The notes under the pieces were generated by a model, which saw only the letters and a list, made by a program, of their open reading frames with translations, made no database searches and was not told the DNA's origin. From assembly GCA_947625015.1 (NCBI GenBank), contig CANQMR010000002.1:1-64000 (forward strand): a DNA stretch of 64,000 bases, in the 5' to 3' direction. Positions within the stretch are counted from its first letter, which is position 1; each line of letters begins with the position of its first letter. Positions 1 through 7,458 of the stretch are shown piece after piece. Source of the stretch: an uncultured Lachnospiraceae bacterium. Its GTDB lineage: Bacteria; Bacillota; Clostridia; Lachnospirales; Lachnospiraceae. A program made the translations under genes and the position numbers.

Positions 1-2
1 TA

Positions 3-263
3 AGCTACAAAGGGAAGAAACTGAAAGCTAAAGTCATATCAGCACATAAAGACCATGACTTCAAAAATGTATATGAGAAGAGATTCTGGGAAGACAATCA
101 TTGTATATCAACTACAGCTCAGTATGCTGAATGTAGTTGCGGGGCAGTAAAGTTTATCTCTGGAGACAGAGAGGCATTTGTTGCAAATAGACCAAAATGT
201 CATGCTAATATTTATGTCGGAAACGATGTCTGGGAAACTGCAAATTGGCAAAAGTATAAGTAA
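3..263 (+). CDS. C-terminal fragment of an unrecognised protein
   Basis: An open frame enters from the left edge and ends at TAA 261-263, giving about 86 C-terminal residues. The fragment is rich in His, Cys and aromatic residues (HKDHDF near the start, then ECSCGAV and RPKCHANIY). This suggests a small metal-binding or disulfide-bonded domain such as those at the ends of secreted proteins, but no family can be named. A good terminator follows directly, which supports a real gene end. The start lies outside the window. Confidence 0.6.
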   Translation, partial: SYKGKKLKAKVISAHKDHDFKNVYEKRFWEDNHCISTTAQYAECSCGAVKFISGDREAFVANRPKCHANIYVGNDVWETANWQKYK

Positions 264-269
264 GACCAA

Positions 270-308
270 CCCTGTCGGGAATATCCCCGGCAGGGTTTCT
301 TTTTTTTT
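270..308 (+). terminator. Rho-independent terminator
   Basis: A 10-bp GC-rich stem (arms 270-279 and 286-295, one G-T pair) is followed by a T-rich run to about 308. It closes the transcript of the truncated upstream gene. Confidence 0.85.
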
Positions 309-416
309 GAGTTTTTGACAAGGAGCCTGTTTTCAATATAGGGAATTTGCAGTATGTATAGAAAAAAGGAGACAAACCCATAAAAACAGCAAAGAAGAAA
401 AAGAAATATTCCGGCT

Positions 417-445
417 TTTACAAACAGGGCTTATTATGCTATAGT
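417..445 (+). promoter_or_regulatory. Sigma-70-type promoter for pcrA
   Basis: TTTACA (417-422) and TATAGT (440-445) are separated by exactly 17 nt and lie about 20 nt upstream of the pcrA start. This is a match to the consensus by eye only. Confidence 0.55.
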
Positions 446-466
446 AAAAATGAAAGAGGTGGAGTG

Positions 467-2719
467 ATGAATGATTTAAATGATATGCAGTTACAGGCAG
501 TACAGCATACCGAAGGGCCGTTGCTGCTGCTGGCGGGAGCGGGCTCCGGCAAGACAAGGGTAATCACGCATAGGATTGCGCATCTGATTGAAGAAAAGGG
601 AGTTCCTCCCTATCATATACTGGCCATAACCTTTACCAATAAGGCGGCGGGGGAAATGCGGGAAAGGGTGGACCGCATTGTTTCCTGGGGAGCGGAAGGC
701 GTGTGGGTGTCCACCTTTCATTCCCTGTGCGTCCGCATTTTAAGGCGTTATATTGACCGGTTGGGATATGACAATCATTTTACCATTTACGACACAGACG
801 ACCAGAAGGCTGTAGTGAAGACCTGTCTCAAAAAATTAAATATGGATTCCAAACAGTATCCGGAACGCAGTATGCTTTCAGAGATTGCCAAAGCCAAGGA
901 ACGCTTTATCTCACCGGATGCATATGAGCAAAACGCCAGCGGCAATTACCGGCAGATGCAGGCGGGACGGGTGTACCGGGAATATCAGGAGAGGCTTAAG
1001 CAGAATAACGCCTTGGATTTTGACGACCTTTTGTATAAGACGGTGGAGTTGTTCCAGTTCCACCCGGAAATCCTCGATAGTTATCAGGAGCGGTTCCGCT
1101 ATATTATGGTGGACGAGTATCAGGACACCAACCATATCCAGTTTTTGTTAGTAAAGCAGTTGGCGGCAAAGTACCGCAATCTGTGCGTGGTGGGAGATGA
1201 CGACCAGTCCATATACAAATTCCGGGGAGCGAACATTTATAATATCCTGAATTTTGAGGAGGAGTACCCGGAGGCGGCGGTTATCAAATTGGAACAGAAT
1301 TACCGTTCCACTAAGAATATATTAGCTGCGGCCAACGGCGTAATTTCCTGTAACGAGGGGCGCAAGGACAAGGCTTTATGGTCCAGCCTGCCGGAGGGGG
1401 ATAAGGTGAAGTTTTCCCTCTACGATACGGAGTATGACGAGGCGGAAGGGATTGCCGCGGAGATAATGAGCAGGCATAATCGTGAGAAAATGGCATATAA
1501 TGATTTTGCGGTCCTTTACCGGACAAATGCCCAGTCCAGAGTTTTGGAGGAAGTCCTCCTTATGCACAATATCCCCTACCAGATTATCGGCGGGCAGAAT
1601 TTCTATGGCCGCCGGGAGATTAAAGATATGATCAGTTATCTGCAACTGGTAGATAATGGGCGGGACGACATGGCGGCCCGCCGGATTATCAATGTGCCCA
1701 AACGGGGCATTGGGGCGGCCAGTGTGGATAAGGTTCAGGCCTATGCGGATACATATGAAATGAGCCTTTTTGACGCTCTGTTTGAGGCGTCCAATGTGCC
1801 GGGGCTTGGGCGGGCCGCCGGTAAGATTGAGACCTTTACCAATCTGATTATGGATTTCCGGGAGCTGTTAGAGGGCGGTATGCATTTAAGCGAGCTTTAT
1901 GATGAGATATTAGAGCGCACCGGCTACTGGGATGAATTAGTGGCGGAGCACACCGACGAGGCGGAAGGCCGTCTGGAAAATCTGACGGAGCTGAAAAACA
2001 AGATTGTAAAGTATGAGGAGGAGACGGAAAATCCTACGCTTTCAGAGCTTTTAGAGGAGATTGCCCTAGTTGCCGAGGTGGACAATATACAAGAACAGCA
2101 GGAGAGGGTGCTTTTGATGACTCTCCACAGCGCAAAAGGGCTGGAGTTTCCCGGCGTGTTCCTAGCAGGCATGGAGGACCGGCTGTTTCCCAGCGGAATG
2201 GCGCTTAATTCTGAGGACCCGGACGCAGTGGAGGAGGAGCGCAGGCTTTGTTATGTGGGGATAACGCGGGCGAAGGAAAAGCTGTTTTTGACTGCCGCCA
2301 GACAGAGAATGGTCCATGGCAGCCATAACTATAATCCGGTTTCCCGCTTTGTGCAGGAGATTCCGGAGGAGGTAATTGAGAAAAACGGCGAGGGAGCTTA
2401 TGCCATGAAACGCCAGGCGGAGGCATTTCATCAGGCCAAAAATGCATTGGACAGGGCCGGCGCAAGCGTTACCCGTAAGCCCTATTCTTATCAGGCAGCC
2501 CCGTCCACCACGCCGTCCTTTGGGAAGGAATTTAAAGTGGAGCGGTTAGAAGTGGATTATGGAGTCGGCGATACGGTGTCCCATGTGAAATTCGGCACCG
2601 GCGTGGTAAAGGAATTGGTATCCGGAGGCAAAGATTATGAGGTGACTGTGGATTTTGAAAAATATGGCGTAAAACGGATGTTTGCCTCCTTTGCCAAACT
2701 GAAAAAAGTGGATTTGTAA
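467..2719 (+). CDS. pcrA: UvrD/PcrA-type ATP-dependent DNA helicase
   Basis: Superfamily 1A 3'-5' helicase of about 750 residues, the usual PcrA length. It unwinds DNA in nucleotide-excision repair and removes RecA or stalled complexes. Visible motifs are Walker A GAGSGKT (residues 24-30), the DEYQDT motif II near 216, DDDQSIYKFRGA (motif III) near 244, TLHSAKGLEF near 551 and VGITRAKEKL near 597. The C-terminal VGDTVSHVKFGTGVV segment (about 700-715) is the Tudor-like tail typical of Firmicute PcrA. GTG at 464 directly precedes ATG 467. The AGGTGG ribosome site at 457-462 is better spaced for 467. The gene stands alone behind its own promoter. Confidence 0.96.
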   Translation: MNDLNDMQLQAVQHTEGPLLLLAGAGSGKTRVITHRIAHLIEEKGVPPYHILAITFTNKAAGEMRERVDRIVSWGAEGVWVSTFHSLCVRILRRYIDRLGYDNHFTIYDTDDQKAVVKTCLKKLNMDSKQYPERSMLSEIAKAKERFISPDAYEQNASGNYRQMQAGRVYREYQERLKQNNALDFDDLLYKTVELFQFHPEILDSYQERFRYIMVDEYQDTNHIQFLLVKQLAAKYRNLCVVGDDDQSIYKFRGANIYNILNFEEEYPEAAVIKLEQNYRSTKNILAAANGVISCNEGRKDKALWSSLPEGDKVKFSLYDTEYDEAEGIAAEIMSRHNREKMAYNDFAVLYRTNAQSRVLEEVLLMHNIPYQIIGGQNFYGRREIKDMISYLQLVDNGRDDMAARRIINVPKRGIGAASVDKVQAYADTYEMSLFDALFEASNVPGLGRAAGKIETFTNLIMDFRELLEGGMHLSELYDEILERTGYWDELVAEHTDEAEGRLENLTELKNKIVKYEEETENPTLSELLEEIALVAEVDNIQEQQERVLLMTLHSAKGLEFPGVFLAGMEDRLFPSGMALNSEDPDAVEEERRLCYVGITRAKEKLFLTAARQRMVHGSHNYNPVSRFVQEIPEEVIEKNGEGAYAMKRQAEAFHQAKNALDRAGASVTRKPYSYQAAPSTTPSFGKEFKVERLEVDYGVGDTVSHVKFGTGVVKELVSGGKDYEVTVDFEKYGVKRMFASFAKLKKVDL

Positions 2720-2766
2720 AATAAGGAAAATTTTTCTTTTTATCTATAGTAAATCACTTGATTTTG

Positions 2767-2775
2767 TGATATACT
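2767..2775 (+). promoter_or_regulatory. Extended -10 promoter element
   Basis: TGATATACT (TGn plus TATACT) lies about 65 nt upstream of the small membrane protein gene. No good -35 box is visible, as is usual for extended -10 promoters. Confidence 0.4.
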
Positions 2776-2841
2776 AAGAACACTTAATGGGCGTCGGAGA
2801 TTATACGGGCGCTTAATTCCAGGAAAGAAAGAGGTATTGTG

Positions 2842-3123
2842 ATGAAGAATTTAGATGATTTGATTAATGTAGCCAAGATTCAGGAGTTGATTAAGCGGGA
2901 GGACCCACAGGAGAAAGCCACCAGAAGAGTGTTATGGGTATTTGCCGTTATCGGTGTGATTACCGCTGTTGCCGGAATTGCTTATGCGGTATACCGCTAT
3001 CTGACGCCGGATTATCTGGATGATTTTGACGACGATTTCGATGATGATTTTGACGATGATTTTTTTGATGATGAAGAGGAAGTGAAACCGGCCCCTAAGG
3101 CAGTGGAGCCCACAGAGGCGTAA
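2842..3123 (+). CDS. Small single-pass membrane protein with acidic C-terminal tail
   Basis: Protein of about 93 residues with no family I recognise. A short charged N-terminal segment is followed by one hydrophobic helix (about residues 30-52, RRVLWVFAVIGVITAV and onward). A very acidic tail then repeats D-D-F units four times before a Glu run and a Pro/Ala end. The tail is encoded by imperfect tandem GAT/GAC-rich repeats at about 3016-3072. ATG 2842 is preferred over GTG 2839 because GAGGT at 2831-2835 is then 6 nt away. It sits between pcrA and a glycosyltransferase and has its own promoter and terminator. Function unknown. Confidence 0.8.
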   Translation: MKNLDDLINVAKIQELIKREDPQEKATRRVLWVFAVIGVITAVAGIAYAVYRYLTPDYLDDFDDDFDDDFDDDFFDDEEEVKPAPKAVEPTEA

Positions 3124-3146
3124 TTAAAGGAAGAATGATTAAGCGG

Positions 3147-3184
3147 CAAGGGACTGTTGCTTCGGCAGAAGTTCCTTGTCTTTT
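3147..3184 (+). terminator. Terminator with UUCG tetraloop
   Basis: The arms 3147-3155 and 3170-3178 pair over 9 bp with one G-T. An inner TGC/GCA stem is capped by TTCG, and TCTTTT follows. It ends the small membrane protein transcript. It overlaps the longer possible 5' extension of the next ORF (TTG 3157), so the downstream start at 3205 is much more likely. Confidence 0.8.
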
Positions 3185-3204
3185 CATGGGAAAAGGAAGG
3201 ACAA

Positions 3205-4131
3205 ATGTTATCAATTATTTTACCTGTATATAATGAAGAAAATAATATCGAGCGGGCATATTCCGCCATCCGGGAAGTGTTAGCGCCAAAGGGAATCGAT
3301 TTTGAACTGGTATTTGTCAATGACGGTTCTAAGGATAACAGCTTTGAAAAGATAAAAGCATTGTCGGAGACAGTCCGGGATGCGAAGATTATAGGTCTTT
3401 CTTTTTCCAGAAACTTTGGCAAGGAGGCGGCCATTTTTGCCGGCCTTTCCCATGCCACCGGCGAGGTCTGCGCAGTGATGGACTGTGATTTGCAGCACCC
3501 GCCCGAGACTTTGCTTGAGATGTATGAATTGTGGCAGCAGGGATTTGAAATTATCGAGGGCGTGAAGCGCTCCCGGGGTAAGGAGAATTTCCTGTACAAG
3601 GCTTTTGCCAAACTGTTTTACAAATTAATCAGCCGTTCCACCGGCATTGAGATGTACCGTTCTTCCGATTTCAAGATGTTAGACCGTAAGGTAGTCAACG
3701 AGTACATCAAACTTACAGAGAGAAATATTTTCTTCCGGGCGCTATCCTCCTGGCTTGGTTACAAGAGCGCTGTGGTGGAGTTTGATGTGAAGGAGCGGGC
3801 CTCCGGCGTAACCAAATGGTCCATCAAATCACTTGTGTCTTATGCCATAGGCAGCATTACCTCTTTTACAACGGCCCCCATGCAGCTGATTACCTTATCC
3901 GGAGTCCTGTTTTTCCTTTTTGCGCTTGTGCTAGGCATCCAGTCTGTCGTAAAATGGGCTACCGGCCACGCCTTAGAAGGCTTTACGACGGTTATCATCC
4001 TGATCCTGATCACAGGTAGCCTGATTATGATCAGCCTCGGCATTATTGGCTACTATTTGGCGCGAATCTACGAGGAAATAAAAGGACGCCCCCGCAGCAT
4101 CATAAAGGAAATCGTCAAATCCCCCAATTAA
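3205..4131 (+). CDS. Membrane-anchored family 2 glycosyltransferase (DPM1/GtrB-like)
   Basis: 308 residues. The N-terminal GT-A domain begins SIILPVYNEENN. It has VFVNDGSKDNS near residue 38 and the metal-binding CDLQHPPE near 92, typical of polyprenyl-phosphate glycosyltransferases of the GtrB/YkcC type. Two hydrophobic helices near residues 225-247 and 259-283 anchor it. Such enzymes move a sugar from a nucleotide donor to undecaprenyl phosphate for later use outside the membrane. The start at ATG 3205 has AAGGAAGG just upstream. The in-frame TTG at 3157 lies inside a terminator hairpin. The first hairpin repeat follows 10 nt after the stop. Substrate not deducible. Confidence 0.9.
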   Translation: MLSIILPVYNEENNIERAYSAIREVLAPKGIDFELVFVNDGSKDNSFEKIKALSETVRDAKIIGLSFSRNFGKEAAIFAGLSHATGEVCAVMDCDLQHPPETLLEMYELWQQGFEIIEGVKRSRGKENFLYKAFAKLFYKLISRSTGIEMYRSSDFKMLDRKVVNEYIKLTERNIFFRALSSWLGYKSAVVEFDVKERASGVTKWSIKSLVSYAIGSITSFTTAPMQLITLSGVLFFLFALVLGIQSVVKWATGHALEGFTTVIILILITGSLIMISLGIIGYYLARIYEEIKGRPRSIIKEIVKSPN

Positions 4132-4140
4132 AACCCTCCC

Positions 4141-4688
4141 TGCACCACTTCCGCCCCACGCATATATAATACAGCGTAAGCGGTATCTCTCGATTATCCT
4201 CTCTTCTTAGTAAAACCACCACAGGATAATCTTTCCCATTTTCCCGCACTGCCATCGGTTTTAAGAAATCCTGCCGCCGGGCCCTCCTGCATGTTTGATT
4301 GCACGTGCTTACGAAGAACTCACACCGGGAAGGGGTGACTGGGAAACATTTGCAGCCCCTTTGAAAACGCCGGTACTTGCGAAGGCCATGCGACAATCTG
4401 TTATTTAGCAGATAATGAACAGGGCCTTCGCTTATGTACCGCTGCGTTTTCAACAGAGCGCAAGCGTGGCTGCAAAATGTTTGCCCAGCACCCCAAACCC
4501 TGTGCTCAGACACTTCTTCGCACGTGCTTCATGCAGGAGGACCCGGCGGCGGATTTCTAAAAAACCGCGTGTCGGAAAAATTGGGAAAAGATTACCTTGT
4601 GGTGGGGTACACTGACATTCAGAGAGGATAATCGAGAGATATCCGCTGAAAATGCAATAGGATTGCGAATGGGGCGGAAGTGTTGGCA
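4141..4688. repeat. Long imperfect palindrome, copy 1 (about 548 nt)
   Basis: Almost the whole interval folds back on itself. The terminal inverted repeats of the conserved core are at 4180-4203 and 4622-4646 (sequence around TCTCTCGATTATCCT). Matched inner arms include 4216-4223 with 4598-4605, 4273-4280 with 4543-4550, and an apical stem 4396-4402 with 4407-4413 around a 4-nt loop. Outside the core a further 13-bp perfect stem (4146-4158 with 4670-4682) joins sequences not shared with copy 2. The core is about 85% or more identical by eye to 13812-14286 in the same orientation. Small ORFs inside are not conserved as proteins. It is a noncoding structured repeat, possibly MITE-like or an RNA element, lying just after a stop codon and upstream of the tRNA promoter. 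Confidence 0.92.
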
Positions 4689-4711
4689 TGGCGAAAAATA
4701 TAAAAAAGTGG

Positions 4712-4740
4712 TTGACAAGTGAAGTCCGTTTTGTTATAGT
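4712..4740 (+). promoter_or_regulatory. Consensus promoter of the tRNA cluster
   Basis: TTGACA (4712-4717), a 17-nt spacer and TATAGT (4735-4740) lie 35 nt upstream of the first tRNA. This is the strongest promoter match in the window, as expected for stable RNA. Confidence 0.85.
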
Positions 4741-4774
4741 AGTTGTTGCGTCAGTGATTATGGAACCGCGAAAG

Positions 4775-4849
4775 CGGGGTGTGGCTCAGCTTGGCTAGAG
4801 CGCTTGATTTGGGATCAAGAGGTCGCAGGTTCGAATCCTGTCACCCCGA
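4775..4849 (+). tRNA. tRNA-Pro(TGG)
   Basis: Acceptor CGGGGTG pairs with CACCCCG. The anticodon stem CTTGA/TCAAG encloses loop TTTGGGA (anticodon TGG), and the T-loop TTCGAAT is present. First gene of the cluster. Confidence 0.95.
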
Positions 4850-4865
4850 CTTTAGCAGATGATAT

Positions 4866-4936
4866 GCGGGTGTAGTTCAATGGTAGAACACTAGCCTTCC
4901 AAGCTAGATACGTGGGTTCGATTCCCATCACCCGCT
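4866..4936 (+). tRNA. tRNA-Gly(TCC)
   Basis: Acceptor GCGGGTG/CACCCGC; anticodon stem CTAGC/GCTAG with loop CTTCCAA (anticodon TCC); T-loop TTCGATT; discriminator T. Confidence 0.95.
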
Positions 4937-4959
4937 TTTACTACGCATTTGTGTAGTGT

Positions 4960-5033
<74 letters not shown>

Positions 5034-5038
5034 CTATG

Positions 5039-5112
5039 GTGGGTATGGCGCAGTTGGTTAGCGCGCCAGATTGTGGCTCTGGAGGCCAAGGGTTCGAATC
5101 CCTTTACCCACC
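5039..5112 (+). tRNA. tRNA-His(GTG)
   Basis: Acceptor GTGGGTA/TACCCAC; anticodon stem CCAGA/TCTGG with loop TTGTGGC (anticodon GTG). G at 5038 can supply the extra G-1 that pairs with C73 (5112), the histidine identity element. Confidence 0.95.
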
Positions 5113-5138
5113 TTCATTGCCGAGGATGCAGTGAGTAC

Positions 5139-5210
5139 TGGGGTATCGCCAAGCGGTAAGGCACAGGACTTTGACTCCTGCATTCGCTGGTTCGAATCCA
5201 GCTACCCCAG
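5139..5210 (+). tRNA. tRNA-Gln(TTG)
   Basis: Acceptor TGGGGTA/TACCCCA; anticodon stem CAGGA/TCCTG with loop CTTTGAC (anticodon TTG); T-loop TTCGAAT. Confidence 0.95.
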
Positions 5211-5226
5211 CTGGAACAATATTTAT

Positions 5227-5299
5227 GGAGCACTAGCTCAGTCGGTAGAGCACCTGACTTTTAATCAGGTTGTCGGGGGTTCGAATCCCCCGTGCTTCA
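5227..5299 (+). tRNA. tRNA-Lys(TTT)
   Basis: Acceptor GGAGCAC/GTGCTTC with one G-T; anticodon stem CCTGA/TCAGG with loop CTTTTAA (anticodon TTT); T-loop TTCGAAT. Confidence 0.95.
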
Positions 5300-5301
5300 C
5301 T

Positions 5302-5328
5302 GAAGAAGCAGCAATGCTTCTTTTTCTT
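5302..5328 (+). terminator. Terminator after the first six tRNAs
   Basis: AGAAGCA (5304-5310) and TGCTTCT (5315-5321) enclose loop GCAA and are followed by a T-rich tract. It may terminate part of the transcription, so tRNA-Leu downstream could depend on read-through or a separate promoter. Confidence 0.75.
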
Positions 5329-5383
5329 ATTAGAAGGATAACAGAATCAGGCGGTAACAGGGACAACCTGTTATGATCAATAT

Positions 5384-5463
5384 GCGGATGTGGCGGAACT
5401 GGCAGACGCGCTAGACTTAGGATCTAGTGGGAGACCGTGGGGGTTCGAGTCCCTTCATCCGCA
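5384..5463 (+). tRNA. tRNA-Leu(TAG)
   Basis: Acceptor GCGGATG/CATCCGC; anticodon stem CTAGA/TCTAG with loop CTTAGGA (anticodon TAG). It has the extended variable arm typical of class II tRNAs and T-loop TTCGAGT. Last gene of the cluster. Confidence 0.94.
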
Positions 5464-5683
5464 TTTTTTCATGGTAAAATTACGGAAATCGGGAGATATA
5501 CAATACAGAAGTTGGATTTGTATAAAAATGTAAATGGCTGTAAATTTTATAATATATCAAGTAATTATAAGTATAAATGATTTGTGTTTGAGATTAATAC
5601 TAGAATGTGATACAATAACTATATGTATATGTTTAACAGCGATAAAAGCTATCGCAGATTTGATGTTGTAAGGATGTGATAAT

Positions 5684-5842
5684 ATGTTAGCAGCAACTTC
5701 GAGTATTAAAGAAGAAAATGAAGCTCAATTAGAATTATATCGCTTGATTGGTGAGGGGTATAAGGCTATGCAAGAAAAAAGAGAAATTACATTAGAGGAA
5801 TTAGAAAAGAAGATGGAACAAAGGAGAATGGAACGTGGCTAG
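5684..5842 (+). CDS. Short antitoxin-like protein of a type II TA pair
   Basis: 52 residues, strongly charged and helical (EENEAQLELYRLIGEGYKAM, then EITLEELEKKMEQRR). This resembles the C-terminal toxin-binding half of Phd/RelB-type antitoxins. No N-terminal DNA-binding part is seen, and full-length relatives are about 75-95 residues, so it may be truncated. AAGGA at 5670-5674 lies 9 nt before ATG 5684. The next ORF starts 5 nt after its stop, the tight coupling expected of a TA operon. Assignment rests on context and composition. Confidence 0.5.
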   Translation: MLAATSSIKEENEAQLELYRLIGEGYKAMQEKREITLEELEKKMEQRRMERG

Positions 5843-5846
5843 TATA

Positions 5847-6014
5847 ATGATTACGGAGCCCGCAGGATATGATTTGCTGAAAAAACTTTTTTTACGGATG
5901 ACTTGGTTTGATAATTATAATATTTTCTATTATTACGACAAAAATACGGAAATAATACATATTATTCGAATTCTATATAATAGGGCAGATTGGCAGAATA
6001 TATTGAAGAGATGA
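5847..6014 (+). pseudogene. RelE/ParE-family toxin with internal deletion
   Basis: 55 residues. The start (MITEPAGYDLL) looks like the N-terminus of RelE/ParE toxins. The end (DNYNIFYYYDK, then RILYNRADWQNIL) matches their conserved C-terminal strand-helix. Family members are about 90-105 residues. The central helices of about 45 residues, including the conserved G-x-R region, are missing, as if an in-frame deletion joined the two ends. It is therefore probably non-toxic. The product is still open and follows the antitoxin-like gene by 4 nt. Confidence 0.6.
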
Positions 6015-6058
6015 GGCCGTTTGAAATTTTGAACTCACACAAAACTTCAGACGGTCTC
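6013..6058. terminator. Bidirectional terminator-like hairpin
   Basis: Arms 6013-6031 and 6040-6058 pair over 18 of 19 positions (two G-T) around an 8-nt loop. It fills the gap between the convergent toxin remnant and the minus-strand small gene. U-tracts are weak on both sides. Confidence 0.6.
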
Positions 6059-6070
6059 TATTTCAATGTT

Positions 6071-6229
6071 TTAGTCCTCTTTCCGGTTGACAGGATAACC
6101 GTTTCCCTGCAAATCAGTAGTAAGCCGGTTGACGTCCTTGTCCTTTTTTTCGGTTTTATCCGGTCTGCTGCTTTCCCAGACGCCGCTGGGAATGGTGTGG
6201 ACAGGTTTCTTTTTATCAGTTATTTTCAT
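6071..6229 (-). CDS. Small hydrophilic protein, 52 residues, unknown
   Basis: Minus-strand ORF from ATG (6227-6229) to TAA (6071-6073). A clear GGAGG ribosome site lies 9 nt upstream on that strand. The product is polar and Lys/Asp-rich (MKITDKKKPVHTIPSGVWES, later DLQGNGYPVNRKED) with no membrane segment and no family I recognise. The good ribosome site and convergent terminator hairpin support it as real. The overlapping plus-strand ORF lacks these signals. Confidence 0.5.
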   Translation of the reverse strand: MKITDKKKPVHTIPSGVWESSRPDKTEKKDKDVNRLTTDLQGNGYPVNRKED

Positions 6230-6435
6230 CGTTTTTGCCCTCCGTTTAACAGAAATTTATCAGGATTTATACATTTTTCGGTTTTGAGATTAATATTTCT
6301 TGTTTGTAAGAAAAATATACAAAAAAGAATATGCAAAATTTTAAAATAAAAAAAGGAATTTTTAAATTTATGTCGTATATTTGTAATAGACGGCTTAAAA
6401 TAGCCAGGGAATTGCGAAAGAAAGGAAACTTTGAA

Positions 6436-7446
6436 ATGACGAACATCCGGGAGAAACTGGAACAGTGGGAGCATGAATATCTATGTGAATATGCGGCGTT
6501 TTCCGACCAGTCCAAGGGACGGGATGTGGACGAGCCAAAATGTGATGTGCGGACCATTTACCAGCGGGACCGGGACCGGATTTTGCACAGTAAATCCTTT
6601 CGGCGGCTGAAGGAAAAGACGCAGGTCTTCCTGTCTCCGGAGGGAGACCATTACCGAACCAGGCTTACCCATACCCTGGAGGTATCCCAGACCGCAAGAA
6701 CCATTGCGCGGGCGCTGCGGCTGAATGAGGAGCTGACGGAGGCCATAGCCTTAGGCCACGATTTGGGGCATACGCCATTTGGACATGCGGGGGAGCGGGC
6801 CTTGAACGAGGTGTGCTCTAAGGGCTTCAAACACAATGAACAGAGTATCCGGGTAGTGGAGCGTTTAGAGAAAAAAGGAAGAGGATTAAACCTGTCTGTG
6901 GAGGTGCGGGACGGCATTTTAAATCACAAGACTACAGGCAATCCGTCCACTTTAGAAGGAAAAATTGTACAGTTAGCGGATAAAATCGCATATATTAACC
7001 ATGATATAGATGACGCCATACGGGGAGAAATCCTGACAGAAGAGGAACTGCCGGAGGAATGTACCCGTTTACTTGGGAACCGGACCAGAGACCGCTTGAA
7101 TACCATTATCCATGATGTGATTGCCAACAGCGAGGGAACGGGCGATATTGTCTGCTCCGCAGAAATCCGGCAGGCCATGACGGGACTGCGCACCTTTTTG
7201 TTTGACCGGGTTTATACCAATCCGGTGGCCAAGGGCGAAGAGGGAAAGGCAAAGAGGATGTTGCAGGAACTCTTTAATTACTACAGCGTTCATCCGGACA
7301 ACATGCCGGAGGAATTTATCCGGATGGTGGAACAGGGGGAAGACCGGGAAGTGGTCGTCTGTGATTATATTGCGGGAATGACGGACAACTATGCGGTGCT
7401 GAAGTTTCAGGAAGCCTTTGAGCCCATGGGCTGGAAATGGAAGTAA
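6436..7446 (+). CDS. dgt: dGTPase-like HD-domain nucleotide triphosphohydrolase
   Basis: 336 residues. Dgt-family enzymes hydrolyse dNTPs to deoxynucleosides and triphosphate, limiting dNTP pools. The metal-binding HD residues are visible: H in RTRLTHTLEVSQ near residue 79, HD in ALGHDLGHTPFGHAGE near 107, and D in INHDIDDA near 190. Upstream in-frame codons (from 6331) are AT-rich and unlike the family. ATG 6436 is preceded by AAAGGAAA and gives the usual MTNIREKLE start. It lies 12 nt before dnaG, the common clostridial order, which couples dNTP control to replication genes. Shorter Firmicute members are often called dGTPase-like, so the substrate is uncertain. Confidence 0.9.
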   Translation: MTNIREKLEQWEHEYLCEYAAFSDQSKGRDVDEPKCDVRTIYQRDRDRILHSKSFRRLKEKTQVFLSPEGDHYRTRLTHTLEVSQTARTIARALRLNEELTEAIALGHDLGHTPFGHAGERALNEVCSKGFKHNEQSIRVVERLEKKGRGLNLSVEVRDGILNHKTTGNPSTLEGKIVQLADKIAYINHDIDDAIRGEILTEEELPEECTRLLGNRTRDRLNTIIHDVIANSEGTGDIVCSAEIRQAMTGLRTFLFDRVYTNPVAKGEEGKAKRMLQELFNYYSVHPDNMPEEFIRMVEQGEDREVVVCDYIAGMTDNYAVLKFQEAFEPMGWKWK

Positions 7447-7458
7447 GGGGGATGCGGA

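Noticed and set aside
4115-4689. Several 60-130 residue ORFs within repeat copy 1 (and likewise in copy 2)
   Set aside because: Insertions and deletions between the two copies break the frames, and the arms are mutual reverse complements, which produces chance ORFs.
5071-5376. 101-residue ORF across the tRNA cluster
   Set aside because: It lies wholly over tRNA-His, tRNA-Gln and tRNA-Lys sequence and has no independent coding signals.
5990-6349. 119-residue plus-strand ORF after the toxin remnant
   Set aside because: It overlaps a minus-strand ORF with a much better ribosome site, has no ribosome site itself, crosses a hairpin, and its composition is that of antisense sequence.
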